Part shown: one piece after another, positions 19,340 through 29,175 of the stretch | Numbering within the stretch: the first letter of the stretch is position 1 | Layout of the letters: every line of letters begins with the position of its first letter | Assembly: GCF_014287955.1 (NCBI RefSeq) | Contig: NZ_JACOPD010000004.1 | Coordinates: 240,141 to 304,140 of the forward strand | Direction: 5' to 3' | Length of the DNA stretch: 64,000 bases | Source of the DNA: Lachnospira hominis (ex Liu et al. 2021) | GTDB lineage: Bacteria > Bacillota > Clostridia > Lachnospirales > Lachnospiraceae | The notes under the pieces: generated by a model | Seen by the model: the letters and a program-made list of their open reading frames with translations, nothing else | Databases searched by the model: none | What the model was told of the DNA's origin: nothing | Translations under genes and position numbers: made by a program

Positions 19340-20578
19340 TTAGAGACTTTCATCTTTTGGAAGACTTTGCATATATTCGTGCATTGATTCTGCAACAATT
19401 TTGCTGTGTGCAACTGCTTCAACAACAGTTCGTGCACCATTGACAACATCACCGGATGCAAATATTCCCGGGCGTGATGTATGTCCTGTCTCGTCAGCTT
19501 CAAGAAGTCCTCTTGCATTGGACTTTAATCCGTTTGTGTTGCTTACAAGACGATTCTGAGGTCCCTGGCTTATTGATATAATAACACTGTCAGATTCGTA
19601 TAATGTTTCGGTTCCGTCCACTTCTGTAAAAGAACCATCATCATTTTCTATTACATCTTTAAATATTACACCATTGTCTTTGATTTCTATTGGCTTTTTA
19701 TTATATTCAAACTGGACACCCTCAAGCTGAGCATAGCTGAATTCATAATGACTTGCTGCAACTTCTTTTGTAATAGAAAAGCATGTAAGATGGCGAACCC
19801 CTTTTCTTATGGCTGTTCTTGCAACATCCATGGCTGCATTGCCGGCACCTATTACGATAACACGTTCACCAAGCCTGTAGCTGTCGGGGTTATTAAGATA
19901 ATTAATGCCAAAATGAACATTTCCGAAAGTTTCACCCTTAATATGGAGTGAATTAGGTTTCCATACACCTGTTCCAACGAAGATTGATTTGTAACCGTCA
20001 CGGAATAAGTCATCAATGCTTATCGCACTTCCGATAAGCGTGTTAGGACGAATTTTAATTCCTTTTAACTCAAGGTGTCTGTATTCTATATCATCAAGTA
20101 CGCTCTTTGGGAGTCGGAATTCTGGAATTCCATAACGAAGAACACCGCCTATTTTGTCTTTACCTTCAAAAATAGTAACCTGATATCCATATCTTGCAAG
20201 TATAATTGCAATAGTAATTCCGGCAGGACCGGAGCCTATGATTGCAACACGCATGCCGTTAGACTTTGCAGGACCATTTGTCATCATATTTGCATATGTT
20301 GTTGATATGTAATTTTCAATTGATGAAAAATGAACAGGAGCACCTTTTCTTCCGAGAACACAATGACCTTCACACTGTTTTTCATGATTGCATACAAGAC
20401 TGCATACAGTAGTCAGAGGATTATTTTCAAAAAGCATTTTACCAGCTTCGTTTAATTTATTTTCCTTTAAAAGTCTTATTGCTACCGGGATATTGGTATT
20501 GATAGGACATCCTTTCTGACATTGTGGAACTTTGCATTGGAGACATCTGTTTGCCTCATCCATAACATGTAATGCCAT
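19340..20578 (-). CDS. GltD-like NAD(P)-dependent oxidoreductase
   Basis: A protein of 412 aa like the small subunit of glutamate synthase and its relatives, which pass electrons from NAD(P)H through FAD and Fe-S clusters. The N-terminus has two cysteine groups for [4Fe-4S] clusters (CLQCKVPQCQKGCP and CSLVCNHEKQCEGHC). The FAD site is IIGSGPAGI near residue 113 and a second Rossmann motif VIGAGNAAMD binds NAD(P)H. No glutamate synthase large subunit is next to it, so it may work alone or as an NfnB/GltD-type partner for another enzyme. AGGAGGG lies eight bases before the ATG. Confidence 0.85.
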   Translation of the reverse strand: MALHVMDEANRCLQCKVPQCQKGCPINTNIPVAIRLLKENKLNEAGKMLFENNPLTTVCSLVCNHEKQCEGHCVLGRKGAPVHFSSIENYISTTYANMMTNGPAKSNGMRVAIIGSGPAGITIAIILARYGYQVTIFEGKDKIGGVLRYGIPEFRLPKSVLDDIEYRHLELKGIKIRPNTLIGSAISIDDLFRDGYKSIFVGTGVWKPNSLHIKGETFGNVHFGINYLNNPDSYRLGERVIVIGAGNAAMDVARTAIRKGVRHLTCFSITKEVAASHYEFSYAQLEGVQFEYNKKPIEIKDNGVIFKDVIENDDGSFTEVDGTETLYESDSVIISISQGPQNRLVSNTNGLKSNARGLLEADETGHTSRPGIFASGDVVNGARTVVEAVAHSKIVAESMHEYMQSLPKDESL

Positions 20579-20712
20579 GTAAAAACCCTCCTGATATAAT
20601 TAATTTGTGCAGTCAAAAGCTTGTCCACACATATAAATAAAATCTTATTTAATATAATTATATGCCATATGTTTTAAAAATACAACGAAGATATTTATTT
20701 AACAAAGCTTGG

Positions 20713-22095
20713 TCATTTTTTAACAATGTTGGTAGACAATTTACGATAAACTGTAAAATACATAGTTGTAAAACATGCAATTCCGCCGATGAAATTAGAA
20801 ACAGGTTCTGCCATAAACACACCGTTTACACCAAGATTTCCAATATGCGGTAGAATATATATCAGTGGAATTACGATAACAACTTTTCTGAATAATGAAA
20901 AGAAAACCGCCTGCTTTGAGCGTCCGAGTGCTGTGAATGTTGATTGTCCTGCAAACTGGAATGACATCATAAAAAATCCCTGAAAATATATATGCATGGA
21001 TGTTACTGTAACATTCATAAGAGCCGGATTATCATTAAAAAGCAGAATAAGCGGCTTTGAAAAAAGCATTACCAGTATCCATGCGGACACAGTATAAATA
21101 AGCAAGGCAAAAGACATATAACGTATGGCTTTTTTAACACGTTCGGGTTCGCCGGCACCATAATTAAAGCTTATGATTGGCTGTGAACTGTTGGAAATTC
21201 CCTGAACAGGCATATGTACAACTTCACGTATTGAGTTAATAACAGTCATTGCACCTATGTATAAGTCGCCGCCCCATACAGAAAGAACAGCGTTGTTGAC
21301 CATCTGTACGGCACTGTTTGTAATTGACATTGTAAAGCCTGAAAGTCCGAGTCCAAATATTTTCATTGTCCTTTTAAAGTTAGGTATAAGACAGTCTTTT
21401 TCAATTTTTATAATAGTTTTTTTACCTGTCAGAAATGTAAAAGTCCATAAGGCAGCTATAAACTGCGAAATAATGGTTGCGAGTGCAGCTCCTTTAACGC
21501 CCATTCCAAGGATGAAAATAAATACAGGGTCAAGAATCAGGTTGCATGCCGCTCCGATTGATACCGTCAGCATACCGGTTCTGGCAAATCCCTGTGCATT
21601 GATAAAAGAATTAAGACCAAGACTTGACATTACAAAAATTGTTCCGCAAAGATATATTGTTATATATTGATTTGCGTAGTCAAATGTTGCACTGCTTGCA
21701 CCAAGAAGATATAACAGCGGTTTTTTGAAGATTAATCCTGTAACACCTGTAAGCAGCCCCAATATTATAAGAAGGGAAAATGAATTTCCGAGTAGCTTTT
21801 TGGCTTCATCTTCATTGCCTTTGCCTCGTTCAATTGAAAAGAGAGGTGCCCCGCCCATTCCAACAAGGTTGGCAAATGCAATTGTTACAGTACATATAGG
21901 AAATGCAACCCCAAGACCGGTAAGTGCATTAGTTGCATCATTTGGGATTTTACCTATAAAAATTCTGTCTATAATATTATAAAGAACATTAACGAGCTGT
22001 GCCAGTGTCATAGGTCCGGCAAGCCTAAGCATATGTCCTATGATACTTCCTTTTGAAAAATCATTTTCTTTTTTTGCATTGTTGATATCAGACAT
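20713..22095 (-). CDS. MATE family efflux transporter (copy 2)
   Basis: A twelve-helix exporter of 460 aa. The region NDFSKGSIIGHMLRLAGPMTLAQLVNVLYNIIDRIFIG is typical of the MepA-like branch of MATE proteins, different from copy 1. The start at 22095 follows GAGGG; a start at 22113 is less likely. It is transcribed alone, divergent from the AI-2E permease gene. Substrate unknown. Confidence 0.9.
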   Translation of the reverse strand: MSDINNAKKENDFSKGSIIGHMLRLAGPMTLAQLVNVLYNIIDRIFIGKIPNDATNALTGLGVAFPICTVTIAFANLVGMGGAPLFSIERGKGNEDEAKKLLGNSFSLLIILGLLTGVTGLIFKKPLLYLLGASSATFDYANQYITIYLCGTIFVMSSLGLNSFINAQGFARTGMLTVSIGAACNLILDPVFIFILGMGVKGAALATIISQFIAALWTFTFLTGKKTIIKIEKDCLIPNFKRTMKIFGLGLSGFTMSITNSAVQMVNNAVLSVWGGDLYIGAMTVINSIREVVHMPVQGISNSSQPIISFNYGAGEPERVKKAIRYMSFALLIYTVSAWILVMLFSKPLILLFNDNPALMNVTVTSMHIYFQGFFMMSFQFAGQSTFTALGRSKQAVFFSLFRKVVIVIPLIYILPHIGNLGVNGVFMAEPVSNFIGGIACFTTMYFTVYRKLSTNIVKK

Positions 22096-22289
22096 GATAA
22101 CCCTCGATTCCATATATGTTTTAATGCTGTAAATATTTTATTATTTTAACACAGTTTTTGAATTTGTTTAATAAAAATTTTATTGACGTAGATTATGTAG
22201 TTTGATATTATTTAATAATACATATAATGTACTAATATTTTTTAACATATCGAAACTGATAAATTTATGTAATTATATATGGAGTTGTT

Positions 22290-23444
22290 ATGAAAAAGCT
22301 GTTAAAAGATAACCTTGTTAAAAGAATAGTTTTCTCGGGTATTGTATTGATATTCGTATATTGGATATTTAATAATCTTGCTATGTTTGGTTCAGTTATT
22401 GGTAATTTTGTTGGAATTATAATGCCATTTATAACCGGACTTGTTATAGCTTTTATATTTAATGTTCCTATGCGTTTTATTGAAAAACATCTTTTCAAAG
22501 GAGAAAAATTTGAAAAAAAGCCGCGTATCAAAAGATTATGTTCGTATCTTATAACATTAGCTGCTATTATTTTCATAATGACAGTTGTGTTAATTGTGTT
22601 GATACCACAGATTGGAAAGACGATTGCAGAGATTATTAAGGTTATTCCGGTGGCGGCGGCTCAGCTTCAACAGTGGGCTGTTGGTAAGCTTGTTGAATTT
22701 CCTGAGATTGAAGAATATATAAAAGGAATCAATATTGACTGGTCAGCTCTGCTCAAATCCGTAGCATCTTTTCTTACAGATGGAACTAAAGGTGTCATAT
22801 CCGGCGGCATTGATGCTGTCAGTGGAATAATATCAGGTGTTACAACATTTTTTATTGGATTTGTTTTTTCAATATATGTATTATTTCAAAAAGAAACACT
22901 TGCAGGACAATTGAAAAAAGTAATGTATGCACTTATGCCTGAACAGACCAATAAAAAGATTCTTGAAGTTATGCAAATTGCGGATACAACATTTTCCAAT
23001 TTTCTATCCGGACAATGTCTTGAAGCATGTATACTTGGAAGCATGTTTGTTATAAGCATGACGATATTACGAATGCCATATGCAGTGCTTATTGGTGTTC
23101 TTATAGCAGTTACGGCTTTAATTCCTATTGTAGGTGCGTTTATAGGGTGCATAGTTGGTGCACTGCTTATATGTATGTCTAATCCGCTTCAGGCTTTGGC
23201 ATTTATTATATTATTTCTCGTATTACAGCAGATAGAAGGAAATCTTATATATCCTCATGTGGTAGGCAGTTCAGTAGGACTTCCCGGGATATGGGTACTT
23301 GTTGCAGTTACAGTCGGTGGAAGTCTGTTTGGTGTTGCCGGAATGCTTACTTTTATACCATTATGTTCGGTTGCATATGCTCTTTTCAGGGTATATATTA
23401 ACAGAAAAGCAGATGAAAAATCAGTTAAAAACACTGAAATATAG
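22290..23444 (+). CDS. AI-2E family transporter
   Basis: An integral membrane protein of 384 aa from the AI-2E (UPF0118/PerM) family. Members export autoinducer-2 or act as Na+/H+ antiporters; which applies here cannot be told. About eight hydrophobic segments are visible: three in the first 110 residues, then a soluble-looking middle, then five. The conserved C-terminal stretch LIYPHVVGSSVGLPGIWVLVAV is clear. The start is taken at the ATG at 22290 after GGAG. It is 20 bases from the next gene, and the three genes to 24837 look like one operon. Confidence 0.88.
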   Translation: MKKLLKDNLVKRIVFSGIVLIFVYWIFNNLAMFGSVIGNFVGIIMPFITGLVIAFIFNVPMRFIEKHLFKGEKFEKKPRIKRLCSYLITLAAIIFIMTVVLIVLIPQIGKTIAEIIKVIPVAAAQLQQWAVGKLVEFPEIEEYIKGINIDWSALLKSVASFLTDGTKGVISGGIDAVSGIISGVTTFFIGFVFSIYVLFQKETLAGQLKKVMYALMPEQTNKKILEVMQIADTTFSNFLSGQCLEACILGSMFVISMTILRMPYAVLIGVLIAVTALIPIVGAFIGCIVGALLICMSNPLQALAFIILFLVLQQIEGNLIYPHVVGSSVGLPGIWVLVAVTVGGSLFGVAGMLTFIPLCSVAYALFRVYINRKADEKSVKNTEI

Positions 23445-23464
23445 AGTTTGGTGGAAGAAATAAA

Positions 23465-24028
23465 ATGAAGGTATCAAAAATTATCAAAAATTTTTTTGGA
23501 CATTTGACAACAATTAATGAGCATAGATTTCTGGTTATGAAACATTGTTTCCGTGTCGGACTGTATAAGCAGGGGCTTACACATGATTTGTCAAAATATT
23601 CACCGACGGAATTTATACCGGGAGTTAAGTATTTTCAAGGAGACAGAAGCCCCAATAATGCACAGCGTGAGCATGAGGGGTATTCATCAGCGTGGCTTCA
23701 TCATAAAGGAAGAAACAGACATCATTATGAATATTGGATAGATTATTCCTCAAAAAAAGATACACCTGAGCTTGTAGGAATGAAGATGCCGTTAAAATAT
23801 GTCATTGAAATGTTTTGTGACAGGGTTGCAGCAAGTAAAACTTATAATAAAGAAAAATATACAGATGCAGATTCTTTAAAATATTATATGAGAGGAAGAG
23901 GGCATTATGTTATACATCCTGATACTGATGAACTTCTTCATAAGCTGCTTGAAATGCTTGCACAAAAAGGTGAAGATGAAACTTTTTCTTATATAAAAAA
24001 GGAATTACTTACTAAGAAAGGATATTGA
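23465..24028 (+). CDS. DUF5662 family protein
   Basis: A soluble protein of 187 aa with many conserved His, Trp and Tyr residues: INEHRFLVMKHCFRVGLYKQGLTHDLSKYSP, then AWLHHKGRNRHHYEYWID. This pattern matches a family of unknown function common in Firmicutes. The clustered His/Asp residues look like a metal site, possibly HD-like, but no reaction is known to me. Set between the AI-2E permease and a methyltransferase in an apparent operon. Confidence 0.8.
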   Translation: MKVSKIIKNFFGHLTTINEHRFLVMKHCFRVGLYKQGLTHDLSKYSPTEFIPGVKYFQGDRSPNNAQREHEGYSSAWLHHKGRNRHHYEYWIDYSSKKDTPELVGMKMPLKYVIEMFCDRVAASKTYNKEKYTDADSLKYYMRGRGHYVIHPDTDELLHKLLEMLAQKGEDETFSYIKKELLTKKGY

Positions 24029-24030
24029 TT

Positions 24031-24837
24031 ATGGCTGCAATGACAGAGATTGAAGCTTATTATAACAAGTTTAATGAAGAAAAAAGACTTGATTCGAGAC
24101 ATGGAAGAGTCGAGTTTAATACATCAATGAAGTATATACATGATTATATTAACGAGTGTAGATATAGAGGAATAGCTGACAGTAATATACATATATTAGA
24201 TATAGGTGCGGGAACCGGAAGATATTCAGTTCCATTGGCAGATGAAGGCTATGATGTTACTGCTGTTGAACTTGTAAAGCACAATCTTGGAATTTTGAAA
24301 GCAAAGAAAAGTTCAGTAAATGCCAGACAGGGAAACGCATTAAATTTATCAAAGCTTCCGGAAAATTTTTATGATGTAACACTTTTATTTGGTCCAATGT
24401 ATCATCTTTTTGATGAAAATGACAAGTTAAAGGCATTAAATGAAGCAAAACGTGTCACTAAAAAAGGCGGTGTTATTCTTGTAGCATATGTTATGAATGA
24501 ATACGGGGTTATTACATATGCTTTTAAAGAACGCAATATACTTGATGTAATGAAAGATAAACGTCTTACTGATGATTTTCACACAATTAATTCAACAAAA
24601 GATTTGTATGATTATGTAAGAATTGAAGATATTGACAGATTAAACAGTAGGTGTGAAGGCATAGAAAGAATTAAGATTCTCTCGCCGGATGGTGCTGCAA
24701 ATTATATGAGACCATTTCTTAATAAGTTAAGCGAAGAGGAATTTACGTACTTTCTTGATTATCAGCTTGCAATATGTGAGAGAGCTGATTTAATTGGTGC
24801 AGGTGCACATACAGTAGATATTTTAAGAGTGAAATAA
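24031..24837 (+). CDS. Class I SAM-dependent methyltransferase
   Basis: A 268-aa Rossmann-fold methyltransferase. Motif I is LDIGAGTGRYSVPLA near residue 51, then an acidic residue at VTAVELVKHN, and motif IV LLFGPMYHLFD. The target is unknown; it may modify a small molecule or a protein. The ATG at 24031 follows AAAGGA, only two bases after the previous stop, so translation is probably coupled. Confidence 0.85.
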   Translation: MAAMTEIEAYYNKFNEEKRLDSRHGRVEFNTSMKYIHDYINECRYRGIADSNIHILDIGAGTGRYSVPLADEGYDVTAVELVKHNLGILKAKKSSVNARQGNALNLSKLPENFYDVTLLFGPMYHLFDENDKLKALNEAKRVTKKGGVILVAYVMNEYGVITYAFKERNILDVMKDKRLTDDFHTINSTKDLYDYVRIEDIDRLNSRCEGIERIKILSPDGAANYMRPFLNKLSEEEFTYFLDYQLAICERADLIGAGAHTVDILRVK

Positions 24838-24871
24838 TTAAAAAAACAGGCAGAAAAAGTAAAGAAAAATA

Positions 24872-24930
24872 TTGACTTATATATTCTAAGTGCTATAATA
24901 CAATCAAACATATGAATAGTTGTTCATATG
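24872..24930 (+). promoter_or_regulatory. Promoter and ArsR-type operator of the metal-efflux operon
   Basis: TTGACT (24872-24877), a 16-base spacer and TATAAT (24894-24899). Right after it CATATGAA (24909-24916) and TTCATATG (24923-24930) form a 22-bp inverted repeat of the kind bound by ArsR/SmtB repressors. The ArsR gene is third in this operon, which suggests autoregulation and metal induction. Confidence 0.8.
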
Positions 24931-24952
24931 AAACAATGAATAAAAGTTAATC

Positions 24953-25037
24953 AGATTTTGCTTCGCAAAACAAGGAGGCTAAATCCTCTCCTCATCAGTG
25001 GATTCGGATTTTGCTTCGCAAAACAAGGAGGATTATT
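24953..25037 (+). promoter_or_regulatory. Tandem SD/hairpin leader element (copy 2)
   Basis: A 25-base unit (hairpin TTTTGC-TTC-GCAAAA then AAGGAGG) occurs twice without change at 24954-24978 and 25007-25031, 53 bases apart. Between them AATCCTC (24982-24988) is complementary to GAGGATT (25028-25034), which overlaps the second SD, and its CCTC can also fold back on the first. Only the second SD has a start codon at the right distance (25038). Confidence 0.7.
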
Positions 25038-25256
25038 ATGAAGAAGACTTACAAAATTGAGGTTGATTGTGCTAACTGTGCTAACAAGATGGAAGAAGCA
25101 GCAAAAAAGACTGCTGGAGTTAAAGACGCAGTAGTTAATTTTATGACTCTTAAAATGAATGTGGAATTTGAAGATGGTGCAGATGTAAAGGCTGTTATGC
25201 AGGATGTTTTAAAGAACTGTAAAAAGGTTGAAGATGATTGTGAAATTTACATTTAA
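25038..25256 (+). CDS. Heavy-metal-associated (HMA) domain protein
   Basis: A 72-aa ferredoxin-like metal-binding domain with CANC at residues 11-14 (DCANCANKMEE). This motif variant is usual for the N-terminal domain of Cd/Zn/Pb ATPases rather than for copper chaperones (MxCxxC with Gly-Met). Here it is a separate protein followed 26 bases later by an ATPase lacking such a domain, so it likely delivers or senses metal for that pump. Start ATG 25038, six bases after AAGGAGG. Confidence 0.88.
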   Translation: MKKTYKIEVDCANCANKMEEAAKKTAGVKDAVVNFMTLKMNVEFEDGADVKAVMQDVLKNCKKVEDDCEIYI

Positions 25257-25282
25257 TCATTTCATTTGGAAAGGGTGATTGT

Positions 25283-27145
25283 ATGACTAAAAAGCAGAAA
25301 AAGGTTCTGATAAGAATTATAATTGCATTTCTTTTGCTTGTTGTTTTACATTTTGTTCCGGTAAAAGGATGGCTTAGCCTGGTTTTATATCTTGTTCCGT
25401 ATTTTGTAATAGGATATGACATTTTAAAGAAAGCATTTAAAGGTATTTTAAACAGACAGGTATTTGATGAGAATTTTCTTATGGCAGTTGCGACTGTAGG
25501 TGCTATTATTCTGGGTGAGTATACTGAAGGTGTAGCAGTTATGCTTTTTTATCAGATTGGCGAACTTTTTCAGAGTTATGCTGTAGGGAAAAGCAGAAGA
25601 AACATCAGCGAACTTATGGATATAAGACCTGATTATGCTAATATTGAAAAAGATGGAAAGCTTGAAAAAGTTGACCCGGATGAAGTTGAGGTTGGAAGTA
25701 TTATCGTTGTTAAGCCTGGTGAAAAGATTCCTATTGACGGTATTGTTGAATATGGAACAACAACTCTTAATACGGCTGCCCTTACAGGCGAAAGTCTTCC
25801 AAGGGATGCAAAAGAGGGTGACGAGGTAATAAGCGGCTGTATCAATATGACAGGGCTTATAAAAATTAAGACAACAAAAGAATTTGGTGATTCTACAGTT
25901 TCAAAGATTCTTGATCTTGTTGAGAATTCAAGTTCAAAGAAATCACGTTCAGAGAATTTTATTACCAAATTTGCAAGATATTACACACCGGCGGTCTGCT
26001 ATGGTGCATTGGCACTTGCTGTTTTACCACCGATTGTCAGTCTTATAATAGGATTTGACCCGGCGTGGAATCAGTGGATATACAGAGCACTTACTTTCCT
26101 TGTAATAAGTTGTCCTTGTGCTCTTGTTATAAGTATTCCGCTAAGTTTTTTTGCCGGAATTGGAGGTGCGAGCAAAGAAGGTGTTCTTGTAAAAGGATCT
26201 AACTATCTTGAGGCATTGTCAGAAGCAAAATATATTGTTTTTGATAAGACAGGAACACTTACAAAGGGTGTATTTGAAGTCGCTGGAATTCATGATGCAG
26301 TAATTCCGGAAGATAAGTTGCTTGAATATGCTGCTTATGCAGAAAGCTTCTCATCACATCCTATAAGCAGAAGTCTTTGTAAGGCTTACGGAAAAGAGAT
26401 AGACCAGACCAGAGTTTCAGATGTCAATGAGATAAGCGGCGAGGGTGTTACAGCAGTTGTTGATGGAACTAGTGTTGCAGCTGGAAATATAAAGCTTATG
26501 AAGCGTCTTGGCATTGAATGTAAAGAATGTGGCAACGTTGGAACCGTTGTTCATGTGGCAGTTAATGGTTCATATGCAGGACATATCCTTATATCTGACC
26601 AGCTTAAACAGCATACAAAGCAGGCACTTGAAGAGTTAAAGAAACTTGGAATGAAAAAACTTGTAATGCTTACAGGTGATGCAAAGAGAGTAGCTGAAAG
26701 TGTTGCAAAGGAAGTTGGAGTTACAGACGTATACAGTGAATTGCTTCCTGCCGATAAAGTATCAAAAGTTGAGGAACTTCTTGAAAAGAAGCCGGCAAAA
26801 GAAAAACTTGTATTTGTCGGTGATGGAATAAATGATGCACCGGTACTTTCGCGTGCTGATATTGGTATTGCCATGGGTGCACTTGGTTCAGATGCAGCGA
26901 TAGAGGCAGCTGATATTGTATTGATGGATGATGATCCTTTAAAAATTTCAAAAGCAATTCATATATCAAAGAAATGTATCAGAATTGTATATGAAAATAT
27001 ATATTTTGCTATTGGAATCAAGATAATATGTCTTGTGCTTGGGGCTTTAGGTATTGCCAATATGTGGGCTGCAATATTTGCAGATGTTGGAGTTATGGTG
27101 ATTGCTGTATTAAATGCAATACGTGCATTAAATGCCGGCAAATGA
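25283..27145 (+). CDS. P1B-type Zn/Cd/Pb-translocating ATPase
   Basis: A membrane pump of 620 aa that exports divalent soft metals using ATP. It has TGES in the actuator domain, the CPC motif (ISCPCALVIS) in the sixth membrane helix near residue 277, the phosphorylated Asp in DKTGT near 320, HP (SSHPIS) and GDGIND near 512. The N-terminus goes straight into membrane helices with no HMA domain; that domain is encoded by the gene before. CPC with an ArsR/SmtB-type regulator favours Zn/Cd/Pb over copper. It overlaps nothing, but the next start is 25 bases on. Confidence 0.93.
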   Translation: MTKKQKKVLIRIIIAFLLLVVLHFVPVKGWLSLVLYLVPYFVIGYDILKKAFKGILNRQVFDENFLMAVATVGAIILGEYTEGVAVMLFYQIGELFQSYAVGKSRRNISELMDIRPDYANIEKDGKLEKVDPDEVEVGSIIVVKPGEKIPIDGIVEYGTTTLNTAALTGESLPRDAKEGDEVISGCINMTGLIKIKTTKEFGDSTVSKILDLVENSSSKKSRSENFITKFARYYTPAVCYGALALAVLPPIVSLIIGFDPAWNQWIYRALTFLVISCPCALVISIPLSFFAGIGGASKEGVLVKGSNYLEALSEAKYIVFDKTGTLTKGVFEVAGIHDAVIPEDKLLEYAAYAESFSSHPISRSLCKAYGKEIDQTRVSDVNEISGEGVTAVVDGTSVAAGNIKLMKRLGIECKECGNVGTVVHVAVNGSYAGHILISDQLKQHTKQALEELKKLGMKKLVMLTGDAKRVAESVAKEVGVTDVYSELLPADKVSKVEELLEKKPAKEKLVFVGDGINDAPVLSRADIGIAMGALGSDAAIEAADIVLMDDDPLKISKAIHISKKCIRIVYENIYFAIGIKIICLVLGALGIANMWAAIFADVGVMVIAVLNAIRALNAGK

Positions 27146-27170
27146 TAAGATTAAGAAACGGAGTGACTGG

Positions 27171-27569
27171 ATGAGAACAGAGGATATTAAGCCTATTAAA
27201 GTTGGCAGAACTGAAGATGCAGAGACATGCGATGCAATTGAGGTTCACAGCGATTTATTAAAGATAGTCAACACAACACTTCCGGAAGAGACAGAATTAT
27301 ATGATTTGGCTGAACTGTTTAAGGTGTTTGGGGATTCGACCAGAATAAGAATACTGTTTGTATTGTTTGAAGCAGAAGTATGTGTATGTGATCTTGCAGC
27401 TGCACTGAATATGACACAGTCAGCTATTTCACATCAGCTAAAGATTTTAAAACAGAGTAAACTTGTAAAGAGCAGAAGAGAAGGCAAATCAGTGTTTTAT
27501 TCTCTTGCGGATGGTCATGTGAGAACAATAATTGCACAGGGAAGAGAACATATAGAAGAAGATTTATAA
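27171..27569 (+). CDS. ArsR/SmtB-family metal-responsive repressor
   Basis: A 132-aa winged-helix repressor. Both known metal sites are suggested. The CVC at residues 71-73 in the recognition-helix region (VCVCDLAAAL) resembles the alpha-3 site of CadC/ArsR. Asp114, His116, His127 and Glu130 have exactly the spacing of the alpha-5 zinc site of CzrA/SmtB. It should release the operator at 24909-24930 when zinc or cadmium is high. The ATG at 27171 follows GGAG; an ATG at 27132 lies inside the ATPase gene. Confidence 0.9.
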   Translation: MRTEDIKPIKVGRTEDAETCDAIEVHSDLLKIVNTTLPEETELYDLAELFKVFGDSTRIRILFVLFEAEVCVCDLAAALNMTQSAISHQLKILKQSKLVKSRREGKSVFYSLADGHVRTIIAQGREHIEEDL

Positions 27570-27599
27570 AAACAAAAGTAAAATTTAAGATTATTATAA

Positions 27600-27646
27600 A
27601 AACGGCGTATCAGTTCACATCAGTGAGTGATACGCCATTTTTGTCA
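27600..27646. terminator. Terminator after the metal-efflux operon
   Basis: GGCGTATCA (27603-27611) pairs with TGATACGCC (about 27628-27636), followed by ATTTTTGT; A-run on the other side serves the converging MATE gene. Confidence 0.85.
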
Positions 27647-27680
27647 TGGAGATAAGGAAAGTGCTGAGTATTAATATAAT

Positions 27681-29003
27681 CTACATATGAAATTTTGCTT
27701 TTTTGTAAAATATGACGGAGAGAGTAGTTGCTATTGACCATCCTATCGGCCATGCACACCATATTCCGGTTGAGCCGAATTGTTTTGAAAGGATTATAGC
27801 AAGAACAACTCTTAATATGAGGTCAGTAAATGTTGTTATCATAAATCTGCTCATGAGTCCTGCACCTCTTAAAATTCCGTCAGCGACAAGTTTTGTCGAT
27901 ACAACAAAATAAAATGGTGATAATATACACAGAAACATAATTCCGGTATGAATTGCTGTATTTGTAGGATTATCAAGAAACAGATATAAAAGCTGTTTTC
28001 CTGCAAAGAAATATAAAAGTACCAGTGGTATGCTTATAATCCAGACCATTTTGAGCCCTGCCTTAAATCCATCACGGATTCTTTCGCTTTTACCAGCACC
28101 AAGATTTTGTGCGGTAAAATTAGAAATACCATTTGCGAGAGTTGTAAATGATGTTATGACAAGATTGTTTAATTTGACGGCAGCAGAATATCCGGCAATA
28201 GTTCCGGCACCGAATTCATTAATTACACTTTGGATAATGATATTGCCTATTGAGATAAAACTTTGCTGCAAAATACTTGGAATAGCAATTTTTAAAAGTT
28301 TTACAAGTATGATAAATGAAAAAACAGGACATCTTTGTAGGACTTTTATTTTTGATAATCTTAAAAATACTACAATTACAGCAAGGACGGCACTTATGCC
28401 CTGACATATAAATGTTGCCCACGCAACTCCGGCAATACCCATATTAAATGCTTTGACAAAAATTATATCAACAAAGATATTTGTTACGGAAGACACGACG
28501 AGAAAAATAAAAGGTGTTTTTGAATCGCCAAGAGCGGAGAATATTCCTGTTGCCATATTGTAAAAGAACATGAAGGGAAGTCCGTATATGTATATATCAA
28601 GATAAAGTTTTGAATCGTTAAGAATTGCAGATGGTGTTTTTATAAGTTTTAATAAGTTACCACAAAATAAGACACCGAAAAGCATAAGTACGGCACAAAG
28701 TACGGCAGTTGAAATCATTGCCGTGTAAACAGAAGTTTTCATGTTCTTGTAATCCTTCGCACCAAAAAACTGTGATACAATTACTGAACAACCGATATTG
28801 CAGCCGAATGCAAATGCAATAAATATAAGTGTGATTTCGTAGCTGTTACCGACAGCTGCAAGTGCATTTTCACCGATAAATTTGCCTGCAACGAGGCTGT
28901 CAGCGATGTTATAAAGCTGCTGGAATATGATGCTTGCAAATAGCGGCAGACAGAATTTCCAAAGGACAGATTCCGGTTTGCCTACAGTTAAATCTTTGTT
29001 CAA
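27681..29003 (-). CDS. MATE family efflux transporter (copy 3)
   Basis: A 440-aa twelve-helix exporter. It begins NKDLTVGKPESVLWKFCLPLFASIIFQQLYNIADSLVAGKFIG, a branch close to copy 1. The only SD-supported start is a TTG at 29003, nine bases after GAGGAGG. Single gene with its own terminator, divergent from the purine permease gene. Confidence 0.9.
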   Translation of the reverse strand: MNKDLTVGKPESVLWKFCLPLFASIIFQQLYNIADSLVAGKFIGENALAAVGNSYEITLIFIAFAFGCNIGCSVIVSQFFGAKDYKNMKTSVYTAMISTAVLCAVLMLFGVLFCGNLLKLIKTPSAILNDSKLYLDIYIYGLPFMFFYNMATGIFSALGDSKTPFIFLVVSSVTNIFVDIIFVKAFNMGIAGVAWATFICQGISAVLAVIVVFLRLSKIKVLQRCPVFSFIILVKLLKIAIPSILQQSFISIGNIIIQSVINEFGAGTIAGYSAAVKLNNLVITSFTTLANGISNFTAQNLGAGKSERIRDGFKAGLKMVWIISIPLVLLYFFAGKQLLYLFLDNPTNTAIHTGIMFLCILSPFYFVVSTKLVADGILRGAGLMSRFMITTFTDLILRVVLAIILSKQFGSTGIWCAWPIGWSIATTLSVIFYKKAKFHM

Positions 29004-29175
29004 TGTATTTTCCTCCTCATAATAAATAACAAATTATTTGTAGTTATATTAAAATGTTCTTAGTTAGTATAATTCATTCAACTTTTTTGTCAAATAAAAT
29101 TATAAAATTGTTGAAAAATAGATGAAAAAATTATAAAATATATACGTATTTTTTAAATATTATATGGAGGAAAAA

